From Falsiroseomonas bella (lineage in GTDB: Bacteria; Pseudomonadota; Alphaproteobacteria; Acetobacterales; Acetobacteraceae), in assembly GCF_003173615.1 (NCBI RefSeq), contig NZ_QGNA01000006.1, forward strand, positions 248,001 through 312,000: a stretch of DNA of 64,000 bases. Reading direction: 5' to 3'. The first letter of the stretch is position 1. Each line of letters opens with the position of its first letter. The notes beneath the pieces were generated by a model. The model was not told the DNA's origin. It did not search any database and worked only from the letters and a program-made list of their open reading frames with translations. Position numbers and translations under genes: made by a program. Below are positions 36,510 to 45,368 of the stretch, one piece after another.

Positions 36510-37439
36510 ATGGCGCCGAAGCCCACCATCATCGATTGCGACCCCGGCACCGACGATGCCATCGCGCTGTGGCTTGCGTTGGCCTCGCCCGAGCTCGACG
36601 TCAGGCTGGTCACCGTCGCGGGCGGCAATGTCGGCCTGGAGGCGACCACCGCCAATGCGCGCGCCGTTATCGGCCTGACCGGCCGCGCGGTGCCCGTGGT
36701 CGCCGGCGCCGAGCGCTCGCTGCTGGCCGATTTCCGCGCGGAGCCGGCGGTGCACGGAACCGACGGCCTGGGCGGCGTCCGCCTGCCGGATGGCCCGCCG
36801 CTCACCCCCGGCATCGCGGCCGACGCCATCCGCGACCTGCTGCGCGCCGCGGCCCCGGACTCGGTCACGGTGATCGGCCTAGGCCCCGTCACCAACCTGG
36901 CGCTCGCGCTGGCGACGGAGCCCGCGCTCGCCGGCCGCATCGCGGAAATCGTGCTGATGACCGGCGCCTGGAGCGAGGGCAACATCACACCCGCCGCCGA
37001 ATTCAACGCCTGGAACGACCCCGAGGCGCTGGCGATGCTGCTGAACCTCGGCCGCCCGCTGGCGATGGCGACCCTCGACCTCACCGCCCAGGCCTTCGTC
37101 ACGCCCGATCTGGTCGCGCGCATGGCGGAGCGCCCGGGCGGCGCCTGCTGGCAGGCCGCGCTGGCGATCCTGCGGGCGCTGCCGGCCTCCAAGCGCTTCG
37201 GCCATCGCGGCTATCCGCTGCACGATCCGTGCGCCGTCGCCTGGGCGATCGCGCCCGCGCTGTTCGGCGCGCGGCACGCCCATGCCGAGGTGGATCTCGG
37301 CTCCGGCCCCTCGCGCGGGCGCACCGTGGTGGACCGCTGGAACCGGCTCGGCCGCCCGGCGAACCATTCGCTGCTGGAAACGCTGGACGCGCCGGCCTTC
37401 TTCGACCTGCTCGCCGCGCGGATCGCCGCGCTGCCGTGA
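36510..37439 (+). CDS. Inosine-uridine preferring nucleoside hydrolase family protein
   Basis: A 309-residue calcium-dependent N-ribohydrolase. The N-terminal cluster DCDPGTDDAIALWLA is the family signature that binds calcium and the ribose. VTVAGGNVGLEATTANA, HGTDGLGG and EFNAWNDPEA follow in the expected order, and HDPCAVAWAI near the end supplies the last Asp. It would split nucleosides into base plus ribose. Divergent from the phosphoribosyltransferase/adenine deaminase operon, it provides bases for that pathway. A three-hairpin array follows its stop. Confidence 0.9.
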   Translation: MAPKPTIIDCDPGTDDAIALWLALASPELDVRLVTVAGGNVGLEATTANARAVIGLTGRAVPVVAGAERSLLADFRAEPAVHGTDGLGGVRLPDGPPLTPGIAADAIRDLLRAAAPDSVTVIGLGPVTNLALALATEPALAGRIAEIVLMTGAWSEGNITPAAEFNAWNDPEALAMLLNLGRPLAMATLDLTAQAFVTPDLVARMAERPGGACWQAALAILRALPASKRFGHRGYPLHDPCAVAWAIAPALFGARHAHAEVDLGSGPSRGRTVVDRWNRLGRPANHSLLETLDAPAFFDLLAARIAALP

Positions 37440-37483
37440 CGCGGCGCGGCGGGTCCATGCTCTGCGGACGAAGGACCGACCTG

Positions 37484-37586
37484 CAGCCGCCGAAGGCGGC
37501 TGAGGCCGCGAATGCGGCCCGCGCCGCGTGGCGCGTAGCCAAGCGAAGCGCCGGCGACTGAGGCGACGAGGGCGAAGCCTTCGTCG
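37484..37586. repeat. Array of three GAA/GAAT-looped hairpins between convergent genes
   Basis: Hairpin 1: CAGCCGCC, GAA loop, complement (37484-37502). Hairpin 2: GGCCGC, GAAT loop, GCGGCC (37504-37519). Hairpin 3: a 10-bp stem with one G-T pair and a GAA loop (37564-37586). They lie between the nucleoside hydrolase stop (37439) and the convergent kinase stop (37601) and probably end both transcripts. No gene is seen in this gap. Confidence 0.6.
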
Positions 37587-37600
37587 GCCCGCTACATGTC

Positions 37601-40522
37601 TCAGTCCGCGCTGCCGTGCATCGCGAGGCGCGGCGGCTCGGCCGGCCGGCTGTCGTTGACCGGCTGCGGTCGCAGCGCGGCTTCCAGCGCCGGCACCGTC
37701 GCCGCACCCACCACCCGCACCTGCTGCAGCGCTTCGCCCACCGGGGCGGCGGTGCGCAGCCGCTGCTGCAGCGCCTCGATCGCCTGGGTCAGCCGCCGCG
37801 CGCCGAGGGTGCGGGCGGCGCCGAGCAGGCGATGCGCGGCCTGGCGCAGGCGCTGCTGGTCGCGCTCCATCGCCTCCGCGCCCAGCGTCTCGACGCCGAG
37901 GCGCAGCTCCGCCACGAACTCGGCGATCACCACGGCCGAAGTCGGGCCGAGATCGGCGGCGAGGCTGGCGAGCGCAGCGCTGTCCACCAGCGGCGCATCG
38001 GGCAGGGGGGGCGCCGGCGCCGCGGCGCTGTCCGGCGGCTCGCCGGCGGCGAGCCGGCCGACGACGGCCAGCAGCGATTCGCGGTCGATCGGCTTCGCCA
38101 GGTGCCCGTCCATGCCGGCCTCGTGGCAGGCGGCGATCTGCTCCGGCAGCGCGGAGGCGGTGACCGCCAGGATCGGGATGCGCCCGCGCGTGCCCGGCAG
38201 TGCGCGGATGCGCCGCGTCGCCTCCAGCCCGTCCATCACCGGCATCTGCACGTCCATCAGCACGACGTCGTAGGTCTCGCGCTCCACCGCCGCCACCGCC
38301 TCGGCGCCGTCCGAGGCGCTGTCCACCCCGTGGCCGGCTGCGACCAGCATCGCGCGCGCCACCATCCGGTTCGCCGCCACGTCGTCCGCCACCAGCACCC
38401 TGAGCCGCCGGGCATCGCCGGTGCCGAGGCGCGGCGGCGGCTCGGTACGCGGCGGCGCCGGCGGCGCGACCTCGCGCAGCGGCAGCTCCACCCAGAACAG
38501 CGCGCCGCGCTCGAGCTCGGTGTCGCAGCCGATGCGTCCGCCCATCGCGCCGGCCAGCCGCGCGGAGATGGCGAGACCGAGGCCGGTGCCCGGCTGCTCC
38601 TGCCCGGGGGCGGCGGCAAGCTGGGCGAAATCCTCGAACAGCAGGTGCCGCTTCTCCGCCGGGATGCCCGGGCCGCTGTCCTGCACCTCCAGCCGGATGC
38701 CGAGGCCGTCCGCCAGGCGCCGGGCGCGCAGCTGCACGCGCCCGCCCTCCGGCGTGAACTTCACCGCATTGCCGAGCAGGTTCAGCAGCATCTGCCGCAG
38801 CCGCGTCGGGTCCGCCTCGACGCCGTCCGGGGTGCCGGGCGCGACATCGAGGGTGAAGCGCAGCCCCTTTCGCGCGACCTCGGGCGCGAGCAGCCCGGCG
38901 CAGGCGTCCAGCAGCGGGCGCAGCGCCACCGGGCGCGGATGCAGCTCCAGCTTGCCGGCCTCGATCTTCGAGAGGTCGAGCAGCCCGTTCACCAGCTCCA
39001 GCAGGTGCCGCCCTGCCTCGTTCAGCGTCGCCACCTGCTCGCGCTGCGCGGTGTTCAGCGCGGGATCGTTCAGCAGCACCTGCGCGAAGCCGAGGATGCC
39101 GTTCAGCGGCGTGCGCAGCTCATGCGACATGCGCGCGAGGAACTGGCTCTTCGCCTCGCCCGCGGCGCGCGCCGCGTCGCGTGCCGCGGCCAGCTCCTCC
39201 ATGGTGCGCTTGAGCTGGGTGATGTCGGTGCGGATGCCGACGGTGCCGCCATCGGCGGTGCTGCGTTCCGTGATCAGCACCCAGCGGCCATCGGGCAGCA
39301 GGCGCTCGATCGGCGGGTTGTTGGCGTGCCGCCAGGCGTCCATCGCGTTGATGAACGCGTCGATGTCCGGCCCGGCCTGCGGATACTGCCCGCGCACCGC
39401 GCCCTCGCGCATGATGTCGCGGAAATGCGCGCCCTGGTGGATGAAGGGCGCGGAGATCGCGTAGAAATCCCTGTAGCGCTGGTTGCAGGCGATCAGCCGG
39501 TCGTCCGGGCCGAACATCACGAAGCCGTCCGACATGCTCTCCAGCGCGTTCTCGAGCCGCGCGCGCCAGCTTGCGCGCTCGGCCTCCACCTTCTCGCGCT
39601 GGCGCAGCCCGACCAGCAGCGCCGCCGCCAGCGCCAGCACCAGCAGGGAGAACAGGCCCGAGACGGCCAGCGCCCGCTGGCTGTCCTGCCGCCAGATCGC
39701 CAGCGCGGCCTCGGTCTCGATGGTCGCGGTCACCAGCAGCGACGGGTAGAGCGTCGGCCGCACCGCCACCAGCACGTTGCGATCGTCGAAGCGGCTCGTC
39801 GCCTGGCCCGCGCTCGGCAGGCTCGAGGCCTGGCTCGAAAGCAGGCGACCGATCCGCGTCTCGTCATGCGGCAGGGAGGCGAGCAGCAGGCCGTCCTCCC
39901 GCTCCAGCGTCACGCGCAGGCCGGGCGAATCGCCGCCCACGGCCAGCAGCGTGCCGATCAGCGGCACCGGCACCTCGGCCACCGCGGCCAGGGTGCCGAC
40001 CCCCGGCATGGTCACCGGCCGCGAGAAGAACAGCGACCACTCGCCGGTCACCGGGTTGCGCACCGGCCCGCCGATCGTCAGCCCGCCGCCGCTCGTCCCG
40101 GCATCGAAGAAGGACGGGCCGAGGGGCACCGGCAGCGGCCGCCTGCGCGACACGGAAAGCCCGGTCGCGAGTGGCGTGCTGTCCGCACCGAACAGCAGCA
40201 CGTCGCGGAAGGCGAAGTTCTGGTTGTTGAGTTCGCGCAGCACCCGCGCGGCCCCGTTGGCGTCGAAGCCGGTGTCGGAGATGAAGGGCCGCAGCACCGC
40301 CGGCAGGCCCGCGAGCATGGCGTCCACCTGCACGAAGTTGCGGTTGATCGAGGCCTCCACCGCGCGGCCGATCCGGTTGACCGTGTCGAGGGCGGAAAGC
40401 AGGGCCGCGTCCCGCGCGCGGGAGACCAGCAGCGCCGTCGCCACGCCCTGCATCAGCAGCAGCGTGATCGCCGCGGCGACGAGGGCGAGCCGCAGGCGGC
40501 GGGTGGTCTGCAGCAGCGACAT
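37601..40522 (-). CDS. Hybrid sensor histidine kinase with PAS, receiver and HPt domains
   Basis: A 973-residue membrane kinase. A first helix (about 12-33) and a second (about 290-310) bracket a ~250-residue periplasmic sensor region (Cache/CHASE-like by length). Then come a PAS-type domain (ESMSDGFVMFGPDDRLIACN, about 325-440), HisKA with phospho-accepting His467 (MSHELRTPLNG), HATPase (NLLGNAVKFTPEGG, GPGIP, GTGLGLAI), a receiver with Asp757 (VLMDVQMPVMDG) and a C-terminal HPt with His897 (AAHRLLGAARTLG). The full phosphorelay up to HPt is in one chain; the final response regulator is not in the window. It starts one base after the stop of a TRAP-type binding protein, so that protein may present ligand to the periplasmic sensor domain. 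Confidence 0.92.
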   Translation of the reverse strand: MSLLQTTRRLRLALVAAAITLLLMQGVATALLVSRARDAALLSALDTVNRIGRAVEASINRNFVQVDAMLAGLPAVLRPFISDTGFDANGAARVLRELNNQNFAFRDVLLFGADSTPLATGLSVSRRRPLPVPLGPSFFDAGTSGGGLTIGGPVRNPVTGEWSLFFSRPVTMPGVGTLAAVAEVPVPLIGTLLAVGGDSPGLRVTLEREDGLLLASLPHDETRIGRLLSSQASSLPSAGQATSRFDDRNVLVAVRPTLYPSLLVTATIETEAALAIWRQDSQRALAVSGLFSLLVLALAAALLVGLRQREKVEAERASWRARLENALESMSDGFVMFGPDDRLIACNQRYRDFYAISAPFIHQGAHFRDIMREGAVRGQYPQAGPDIDAFINAMDAWRHANNPPIERLLPDGRWVLITERSTADGGTVGIRTDITQLKRTMEELAAARDAARAAGEAKSQFLARMSHELRTPLNGILGFAQVLLNDPALNTAQREQVATLNEAGRHLLELVNGLLDLSKIEAGKLELHPRPVALRPLLDACAGLLAPEVARKGLRFTLDVAPGTPDGVEADPTRLRQMLLNLLGNAVKFTPEGGRVQLRARRLADGLGIRLEVQDSGPGIPAEKRHLLFEDFAQLAAAPGQEQPGTGLGLAISARLAGAMGGRIGCDTELERGALFWVELPLREVAPPAPPRTEPPPRLGTGDARRLRVLVADDVAANRMVARAMLVAAGHGVDSASDGAEAVAAVERETYDVVLMDVQMPVMDGLEATRRIRALPGTRGRIPILAVTASALPEQIAACHEAGMDGHLAKPIDRESLLAVVGRLAAGEPPDSAAAPAPPLPDAPLVDSAALASLAADLGPTSAVVIAEFVAELRLGVETLGAEAMERDQQRLRQAAHRLLGAARTLGARRLTQAIEALQQRLRTAAPVGEALQQVRVVGAATVPALEAALRPQPVNDSRPAEPPRLAMHGSAD

Positions 40523-40523
40523 C

Positions 40524-41606
40524 TCAGTCCGCCGAGGCCCGCACGCCCACCAGCGGCGCCAGATGCGTGTTCCAGGCGTCCACGCAGTCCTGCCCGCAGC
40601 GGTTCACCCAGCGCGGCAGCACCACCTCGGTCAGCAGCCTGAGGCGGCGCTCCTCGTCCGCCGGGCTCACCGGCACCACGGTCATCGTGCCGCGCCGGCC
40701 CGCGGTGCAGCCGGGCAGGTTGGCGTTGCAGGCAAGCCCCTCGCCGGTCTCGTGCTCCGCGGCGCGCCAGATGCGCTCCTCCAGGTCGCGCACGCCCTCG
40801 CGGATCGTCTCCCTGAGGTCGGGCGGCAGCGCGGCCCAGGCGCTGGCGTTCGCGGCGAAGGCGGAAAGCCCCCAGCTCAGCGCCAGCGCATGCACATGCG
40901 TGGTCACGTTGTAGAGCCCGATGGCATGGCCCGAGAGGGTCCCGGTGATGGCGCATTCCACCACGCCGCTGCGGAAGGCGGGGATGATCTCGGCGAAGGG
41001 CGTCACCACCGGGCTGCCGCCCAGCGCCTGGATCAGTTCCGACTGTCCGACCGAGGATGTCCGCACCCGTCGCCCGGCCAGGTCCGACAGGCCCGAGAAG
41101 GGCCGGTTGCAGAACACGACCTGTGCCGGATAGGTGTAGATCGCGAGCAGCTCGATGCCGTAGCGCTCGCGCAGGAGACCCTCCAGATAGGGGCGGAAGG
41201 CGCCGACCGTCCGGCGCAGCGTGGCCATGTCGGGTGACAGCGCCGGCAGGTCCACCGCGTTGAATTCCGGCTCTTCCGTGGCGGCCAGCGGCAGGATGAC
41301 CGTGCCGAACGGCACCACGCCGAGGCGCATCAGCTGCAGCATCTCCTGCCCGCGGATGCCGCTGCGGTCGAAGGGCGAGATCTCGGCGACGATGCGCCCG
41401 TTCGTCAGCTCGCCGATGCGCCGGTGCCAGAAGGGCTCCTCGAAGCGCACGAACTGGCTGACGCCCGCCAGGCCGCCGATGACCTTCAGGCGATACGCCT
41501 GCTCCTGCGCCGCCGCCTGGCCAGCCAGCAGCATGGCCAGCAGGGCGCCGGCAACGTGGGCGCCCACCAGGCGGGCGAACAGGTTCCGGCGCGGGACCGG
41601 TGGCAT
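40524..41606 (-). CDS. TRAP-type (DctP-like) periplasmic binding protein, orphan, paired with a kinase
   Basis: A 360-residue exported protein with a basic-plus-hydrophobic leader ending in GQAAAQ. The DctP fold is recognisable by the sequence LSDLAGRRVRTSSVGQSELIQALGGSPVVTPFAEIIPAFRSGVVECAITG. The C-terminal part has four cysteines (CNANLPGC and RCGQDC) that could form two disulfides, unusual for the family. No DctQ/DctM genes adjoin it; instead it is followed after one base by the hybrid kinase. Its likely job is ligand sensing for that kinase rather than transport, as known for some binding protein-kinase pairs. Confidence 0.82.
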   Translation of the reverse strand: MPPVPRRNLFARLVGAHVAGALLAMLLAGQAAAQEQAYRLKVIGGLAGVSQFVRFEEPFWHRRIGELTNGRIVAEISPFDRSGIRGQEMLQLMRLGVVPFGTVILPLAATEEPEFNAVDLPALSPDMATLRRTVGAFRPYLEGLLRERYGIELLAIYTYPAQVVFCNRPFSGLSDLAGRRVRTSSVGQSELIQALGGSPVVTPFAEIIPAFRSGVVECAITGTLSGHAIGLYNVTTHVHALALSWGLSAFAANASAWAALPPDLRETIREGVRDLEERIWRAAEHETGEGLACNANLPGCTAGRRGTMTVVPVSPADEERRLRLLTEVVLPRWVNRCGQDCVDAWNTHLAPLVGVRASAD

Positions 41607-41737
41607 CGCGAACTCCCTGCTGGACGCGGTGGAGCCTGGGCATGACACGGCACCGGTCGCTGCCATCACATCCGGTCGGCAGAAAATAGCAAGCCGGCGG
41701 CAACCGTTGCGCGAAGAACTTACATTACATGGAATTT

Positions 41738-43042
41738 TTACGAACGTCTCCTCACACCCCCTGGCTTTGTCGGTTGTGCAACGGATGGCTCCGCTCGCCC
41801 GACCTCCGTCGCGCCGGGCGAGAGCCCATAGGGCCGGACCAGCCGCCAGACATGCGGGGGCACCATGCTGCGCAGACGGCGCGGCGCCATGTGGCGGAGG
41901 AACAGCACGGTCTCGACTGCCTTCATCTCCACCCGGGCACGCGCGAATTCCAGCCCGCGCGGGCCGATCCGCGGCATCAGCCAGCCGAGCAGCGGCCGCA
42001 GGAAGTTGGGCATGCGCCGCAGCGGCAGCCCGCCCGCCGCGCGTTCCGTATTCGCCAGGAACCCCTTCACCGCGCCCGCCCGCCGCCCGGCGGAGACCGG
42101 CGCCGCCGCCTCCAGCTCGGCTTCCAGCAGCCCGACCAGCTCCTCGCCGCGCGCATTGCGCACCAGCAGCCATTGCGCGCCGGTGCCGCCCATGTAGCCC
42201 ACGGTGATGTCCGCCAGAACGTTGGTGTAGTCCACGCAGGTGCGGCAGGTCAGCGGGAAGAAGTCGGGCGGCAGCCGGCTGATCGGCAGCTGCAGGAAGG
42301 GGATGGTGCGCACCCGGCCGTCGGCGTGGCGCAGCTCCACATGGTAGTCGGCGCGGAACTCCAGATAGGTGATGGAGGCAGGGTCCGGGTCCAGCAGGTC
42401 CAGGAACCGGTGGAACATCTCTGTCGTGGTGTTGTCGGAACACGGCGTGCCGATGACATACAGCCGCTCCAGCCCCAGCTCGGCCTCGATCGCGCGCAGC
42501 GCGTGGACCTGGCAGGGAATGCCGATCACCGCCAGGCGCCGATGCCCCGCCCGCGCCGCCGGCTCCAGCAGCGCGAGCAGCGGCGCGAAGCCCATTTTCA
42601 TACCGCGGCACGCCGCCATGTCCTCCGCCCGCGTCACCAGCACCGGCACCGGCTTCCAGCGATCCTCCGGATTGGCGGCCATGGCCAGCACGGCATCCAC
42701 CGCGCGCGTCTCCAGCAGCCGCTCGCCGATGCGTGTCGCGATACCGGTCCATTGCGCGCCGTCCGAAGGGGTTCGCAGCGCCGCGCGCAGCATCCGGCGG
42801 AAGGGGCCGAAATGCAGCTCGTCCGGCCGCGCGGGATCGCGCGCGCGGCCATGCACCTGCGCTTCCAGCGCCCCGTAGTCCGGGCGGAGGAACTGGCAGG
42901 CGCGGCCGCAGGCCTTGGCGAGCGCGGTGCGCGACAGCCCGCAATCCGTGCAGAGCGCCCGCGGCGCGGCCGGCGCCAGGGCAGGGGCCCAGGGGCCCGT
43001 CGCGGGGGGCATGGGCACGGTCTGCACGAGGTCGTGGGGCAT
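41738..43042 (-). CDS. Coenzyme F420 hydrogenase/dehydrogenase beta-subunit family protein (BciB/FrhB-like)
   Basis: A 434-residue soluble iron-sulfur flavoprotein. Near the N-terminus C31-T-D-C34-G-L-S and C45-G-R-A-C49 form a cysteine cluster, followed by QFLRPDYGALE. The centre has GIPCQVHALRAIEAELG and IGTPCSDNTTTEMF, and the C-terminal CRTCVDYTNVLADITVGYMGG holds further cluster cysteines. This is the architecture of FrhB and of BciB, the ferredoxin-dependent divinyl-(proto)chlorophyllide reductase. No bch, crt or puf genes lie nearby, so a pigment role is only a possibility. Start chosen at MPHDLVQTVP; a longer frame reaches into the intergenic region shared with the divergent OsmC gene. 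Confidence 0.78.
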   Translation of the reverse strand: MPHDLVQTVPMPPATGPWAPALAPAAPRALCTDCGLSRTALAKACGRACQFLRPDYGALEAQVHGRARDPARPDELHFGPFRRMLRAALRTPSDGAQWTGIATRIGERLLETRAVDAVLAMAANPEDRWKPVPVLVTRAEDMAACRGMKMGFAPLLALLEPAARAGHRRLAVIGIPCQVHALRAIEAELGLERLYVIGTPCSDNTTTEMFHRFLDLLDPDPASITYLEFRADYHVELRHADGRVRTIPFLQLPISRLPPDFFPLTCRTCVDYTNVLADITVGYMGGTGAQWLLVRNARGEELVGLLEAELEAAAPVSAGRRAGAVKGFLANTERAAGGLPLRRMPNFLRPLLGWLMPRIGPRGLEFARARVEMKAVETVLFLRHMAPRRLRSMVPPHVWRLVRPYGLSPGATEVGRAEPSVAQPTKPGGVRRRS

Positions 43043-43131
43043 CGGCGGCGAGGCTAGAGGCAGCGCCCCGCCCATGTCACGCTTTCCATCATGCGCGGCC
43101 GCTTCGGCCGGCGCGACGGGAGAACGGAAAG

Positions 43132-43566
43132 ATGGCATCCATCCGGCGCGAGGGCTCGGCGCTCTGGCAGGGCAGCGGCAAGGAGGGCAAGGGCACGCTG
43201 ACCACGCAGAGCGGCACGCTGAGCAAGACGCCCTATTCCTTCACGGCCCGCTTCGGCGACGGGCAGGGCACGAACCCGGAGGAGCTGATCGCCGCCGCCC
43301 ATGCCGGCTGCTTCTCTATGGCGCTCGCCTTCCAGTTGAGCGGCGCCGGCCATCCGCCGCAGGAGCTCGCGACCACAGCGCGCCTGACGATGGAGCAGGA
43401 GTCCGGCGGCTGGAAGATCGCCGCCATCGTGCTCGTCCTGAAGGCGAAGGTGCCGGGCATCGCGAAGGAAAGATTCGACGAGCTCGCCGCCGCCGCCAAG
43501 GCGAACTGCCCCGTCAGCAAGGTGCTGAACGCAGCGATCACGCTGGACGCGACGCTCGAGGCATAG
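43132..43566 (+). CDS. OsmC-family peroxiredoxin
   Basis: A 144-residue OsmC/Ohr-fold protein, predicted to reduce organic hydroperoxides using two cysteines: Cys in AHAGCFSMALAFQLS (about residue 60) and Cys in KANCPVSKVLNA (about residue 125). The N-terminal SALWQGSGKEGKGTL and SFTARFGDGQGTNPEEL match the OsmC rather than the Ohr subgroup. ATG 43132 is preceded by GAACGGAAAG. It is divergent from the BciB-like flavoprotein and convergent with the chemoreceptor across only 9 bases. Confidence 0.92.
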   Translation: MASIRREGSALWQGSGKEGKGTLTTQSGTLSKTPYSFTARFGDGQGTNPEELIAAAHAGCFSMALAFQLSGAGHPPQELATTARLTMEQESGGWKIAAIVLVLKAKVPGIAKERFDELAAAAKANCPVSKVLNAAITLDATLEA

Positions 43567-43575
43567 CCCTGCGCG

Positions 43576-45282
43576 TCACGCCGCGCGCATCTGCTCCAGG
43601 AAGCGGTCGATCTGGCCGCGCAGCGCCTCCGCGCCGCGGCTGAGCTCGCGCGCGGCGGCCTGCACCTGCGTCGCCGCCGCGCCGGATTGCGCCGCTGCCT
43701 CGTCCACGCCGGCGATGCTCGCGGTGACCGTGCCGGTGCCCTGCGCCGCCTGGTTCACGTTCCGCGCGATCTCGGCCGTCGCGGCGCCCTGTTCCTCCAC
43801 CGCGGCGGCGATCGCTGTCGCGATCTCGTTGATCCGCTCGATCACCTGGCCCACCGCGCCGATCGCGGCGACGACGCGTGCCGTCTCGCCCTGCACGGCC
43901 TGGATCTGACCGGCGATCTCCTCCGTCGCGCGCCCGGTCTGCGCGGCGAGGCTCTTCACCTCCGAAGCGACCACCGCGAAGCCCTTGCCGGCCTCGCCCG
44001 CCCGCGCCGCCTCGATCGTCGCGTTCAGCGCGAGCAGGTTGGTCTGGGCCGCGATCTCGCTGATAAGGCGCACCACCTCGCCGATGCGGCTCGCCTTGTC
44101 CGAAAGGCTCTGCACCGCCTCGCGCGTGCGGCCGGCCTCGTTCACCGCCTCCGCGGCCATGCGGCTGCTCTCGGCCATCTGGCGCGTGATCTCGCCGACC
44201 GACGAAGCGAGTTCCTCCGCCGCGGCGGCGACCTGCTGGACATTGGCGCTGGCCTCGCCGGCGGCGTTCCGGACCGTGCCGGCCTGCCGCGCGGTCGCCT
44301 CGGCGCCGCCGGCCATGGCGCTGGCCGTCGCCTCCATCTCCGTCGCCGCGGCGGCAACGGCCTTCACCACGCCGGCCGTCTCGGCCTCGAAGCCGCGCGT
44401 CAAAGCGGCGACGCGGTCGGCGCGCGCGGCCTTGGTCGCTGCTTCCGCGACCGCGGCGTCCTGCATGGCGCGGTTTGCGACCAGCTTCTCGCGGAACACC
44501 GCCATCGCGCCGGCGATGTCGCCCACCTCGTCCCGCCGGGCGGCGAAGGGGATGGCGCTGTCGGTGTCGCCATCGGCCAGGCTGCGCAGCCTTTCCGCCG
44601 CGGCGCCAAGCGGGCGGCCGATCGCGCGGCTGCCGATCAGCCAGCCGAGCAGGATTGTTGCGGCGAGGCCGGCGAGGGAGACCAGGACAATGGTCAGTTC
44701 CAGCTGGGCAATGTCGGATTGCGCCGCGGCTTCGGCATCGACGGCAACCTCCTTCGAGGCCGCCTCCATCCCCCGCAGCGCGGCCCGCACCGCGCCGAGC
44801 TGCGCCGTCGCAGGCTCCGCCGCCGTCACGTAGCGCTGGCGCATCGCGGCGGAAAAGTCGTTGCTGCGCTCCGCATCCGCCACGACCGCCAGGGCGGCGT
44901 CGAGCGTGCGGTTGAACGCCGCGAGAGGCTCGCGCACCTGTGCCAGCGCGGCAAGCCGCTTCGGGCCGGCTATGGCTTCAAAGTTGCGCAAGGCGTCCGC
45001 CACGCTCGCCCGCAGCCGAGCGGTTTCACGAAGGTTGCGGGCCGCCTCCGCCGCGCTGAAATTCTCCGTCAGCCGATAGCGCTCGATGGCGATGGCCAGG
45101 ACTTCCTGGTGGATGCGGGCGGCGTGGGTCAGCGCCTCCGCGGCTTCCGCAGCCGTCGTGATCTCCCCCGTCGTGTCTCGCGACTTCAGCGTCACGGCGG
45201 TGCCGAGAACCAGCAGGATCAACGCGAAGGCGGCGCAGAGCGCGGCAAGCTTGGCGCCGATGCGCAGATTGGCGAAGGACAT
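43576..45282 (-). CDS. Methyl-accepting chemotaxis protein
   Basis: A 568-residue chemoreceptor. TM1 is about residues 13-33; a ~155-residue periplasmic helical sensor follows (four-helix-bundle type by length and helix pattern). TM2 (about 192-212) and HAMP ([17 protein letters not shown]) come next, then a cytoplasmic signalling domain. The conserved tip reads [21 protein letters not shown] and [19 protein letters not shown], where CheA/CheW bind. It ends in RFLEQMRAA with no CheR-tethering pentapeptide. It is a single gene after the TRAP transporter on the same strand; the linkage may mean taxis toward the TRAP substrate, which is a guess. Confidence 0.93.
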   Translation of the reverse strand: MSFANLRIGAKLAALCAAFALILLVLGTAVTLKSRDTTGEITTAAEAAEALTHAARIHQEVLAIAIERYRLTENFSAAEAARNLRETARLRASVADALRNFEAIAGPKRLAALAQVREPLAAFNRTLDAALAVVADAERSNDFSAAMRQRYVTAAEPATAQLGAVRAALRGMEAASKEVAVDAEAAAQSDIAQLELTIVLVSLAGLAATILLGWLIGSRAIGRPLGAAAERLRSLADGDTDSAIPFAARRDEVGDIAGAMAVFREKLVANRAMQDAAVAEAATKAARADRVAALTRGFEAETAGVVKAVAAAATEMEATASAMAGGAEATARQAGTVRNAAGEASANVQQVAAAAEELASSVGEITRQMAESSRMAAEAVNEAGRTREAVQSLSDKASRIGEVVRLISEIAAQTNLLALNATIEAARAGEAGKGFAVVASEVKSLAAQTGRATEEIAGQIQAVQGETARVVAAIGAVGQVIERINEIATAIAAAVEEQGAATAEIARNVNQAAQGTGTVTASIAGVDEAAAQSGAAATQVQAAARELSRGAEALRGQIDRFLEQMRAA

Positions 45283-45354
45283 GCATGGGGCTCCCTGCGC
45301 GTGACCTGTCGGGCACGCCCCAAGGGCTTAGCCGGGCAAAATTAATGGCACGTA

Positions 45355-45360
45355 ATTATA
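45355..45360 (-). promoter_or_regulatory. Possible -10 element (TATAAT) upstream of the chemoreceptor gene
   Basis: Read on the minus strand, TATAAT occurs in an AT-rich island unusual for this GC-rich window, 73 bases upstream of the chemoreceptor ATG and next to the dctM stop. No good -35 box is visible at the normal distance. Confidence 0.3.
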
Positions 45361-45368
45361 CATCCACG

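Noticed and set aside
41738-43042. Idea that the window holds part of a photosynthesis gene cluster
   Set aside because: Only the BciB-like protein hints at it; no bch, crt, puf or ppsR genes are nearby.
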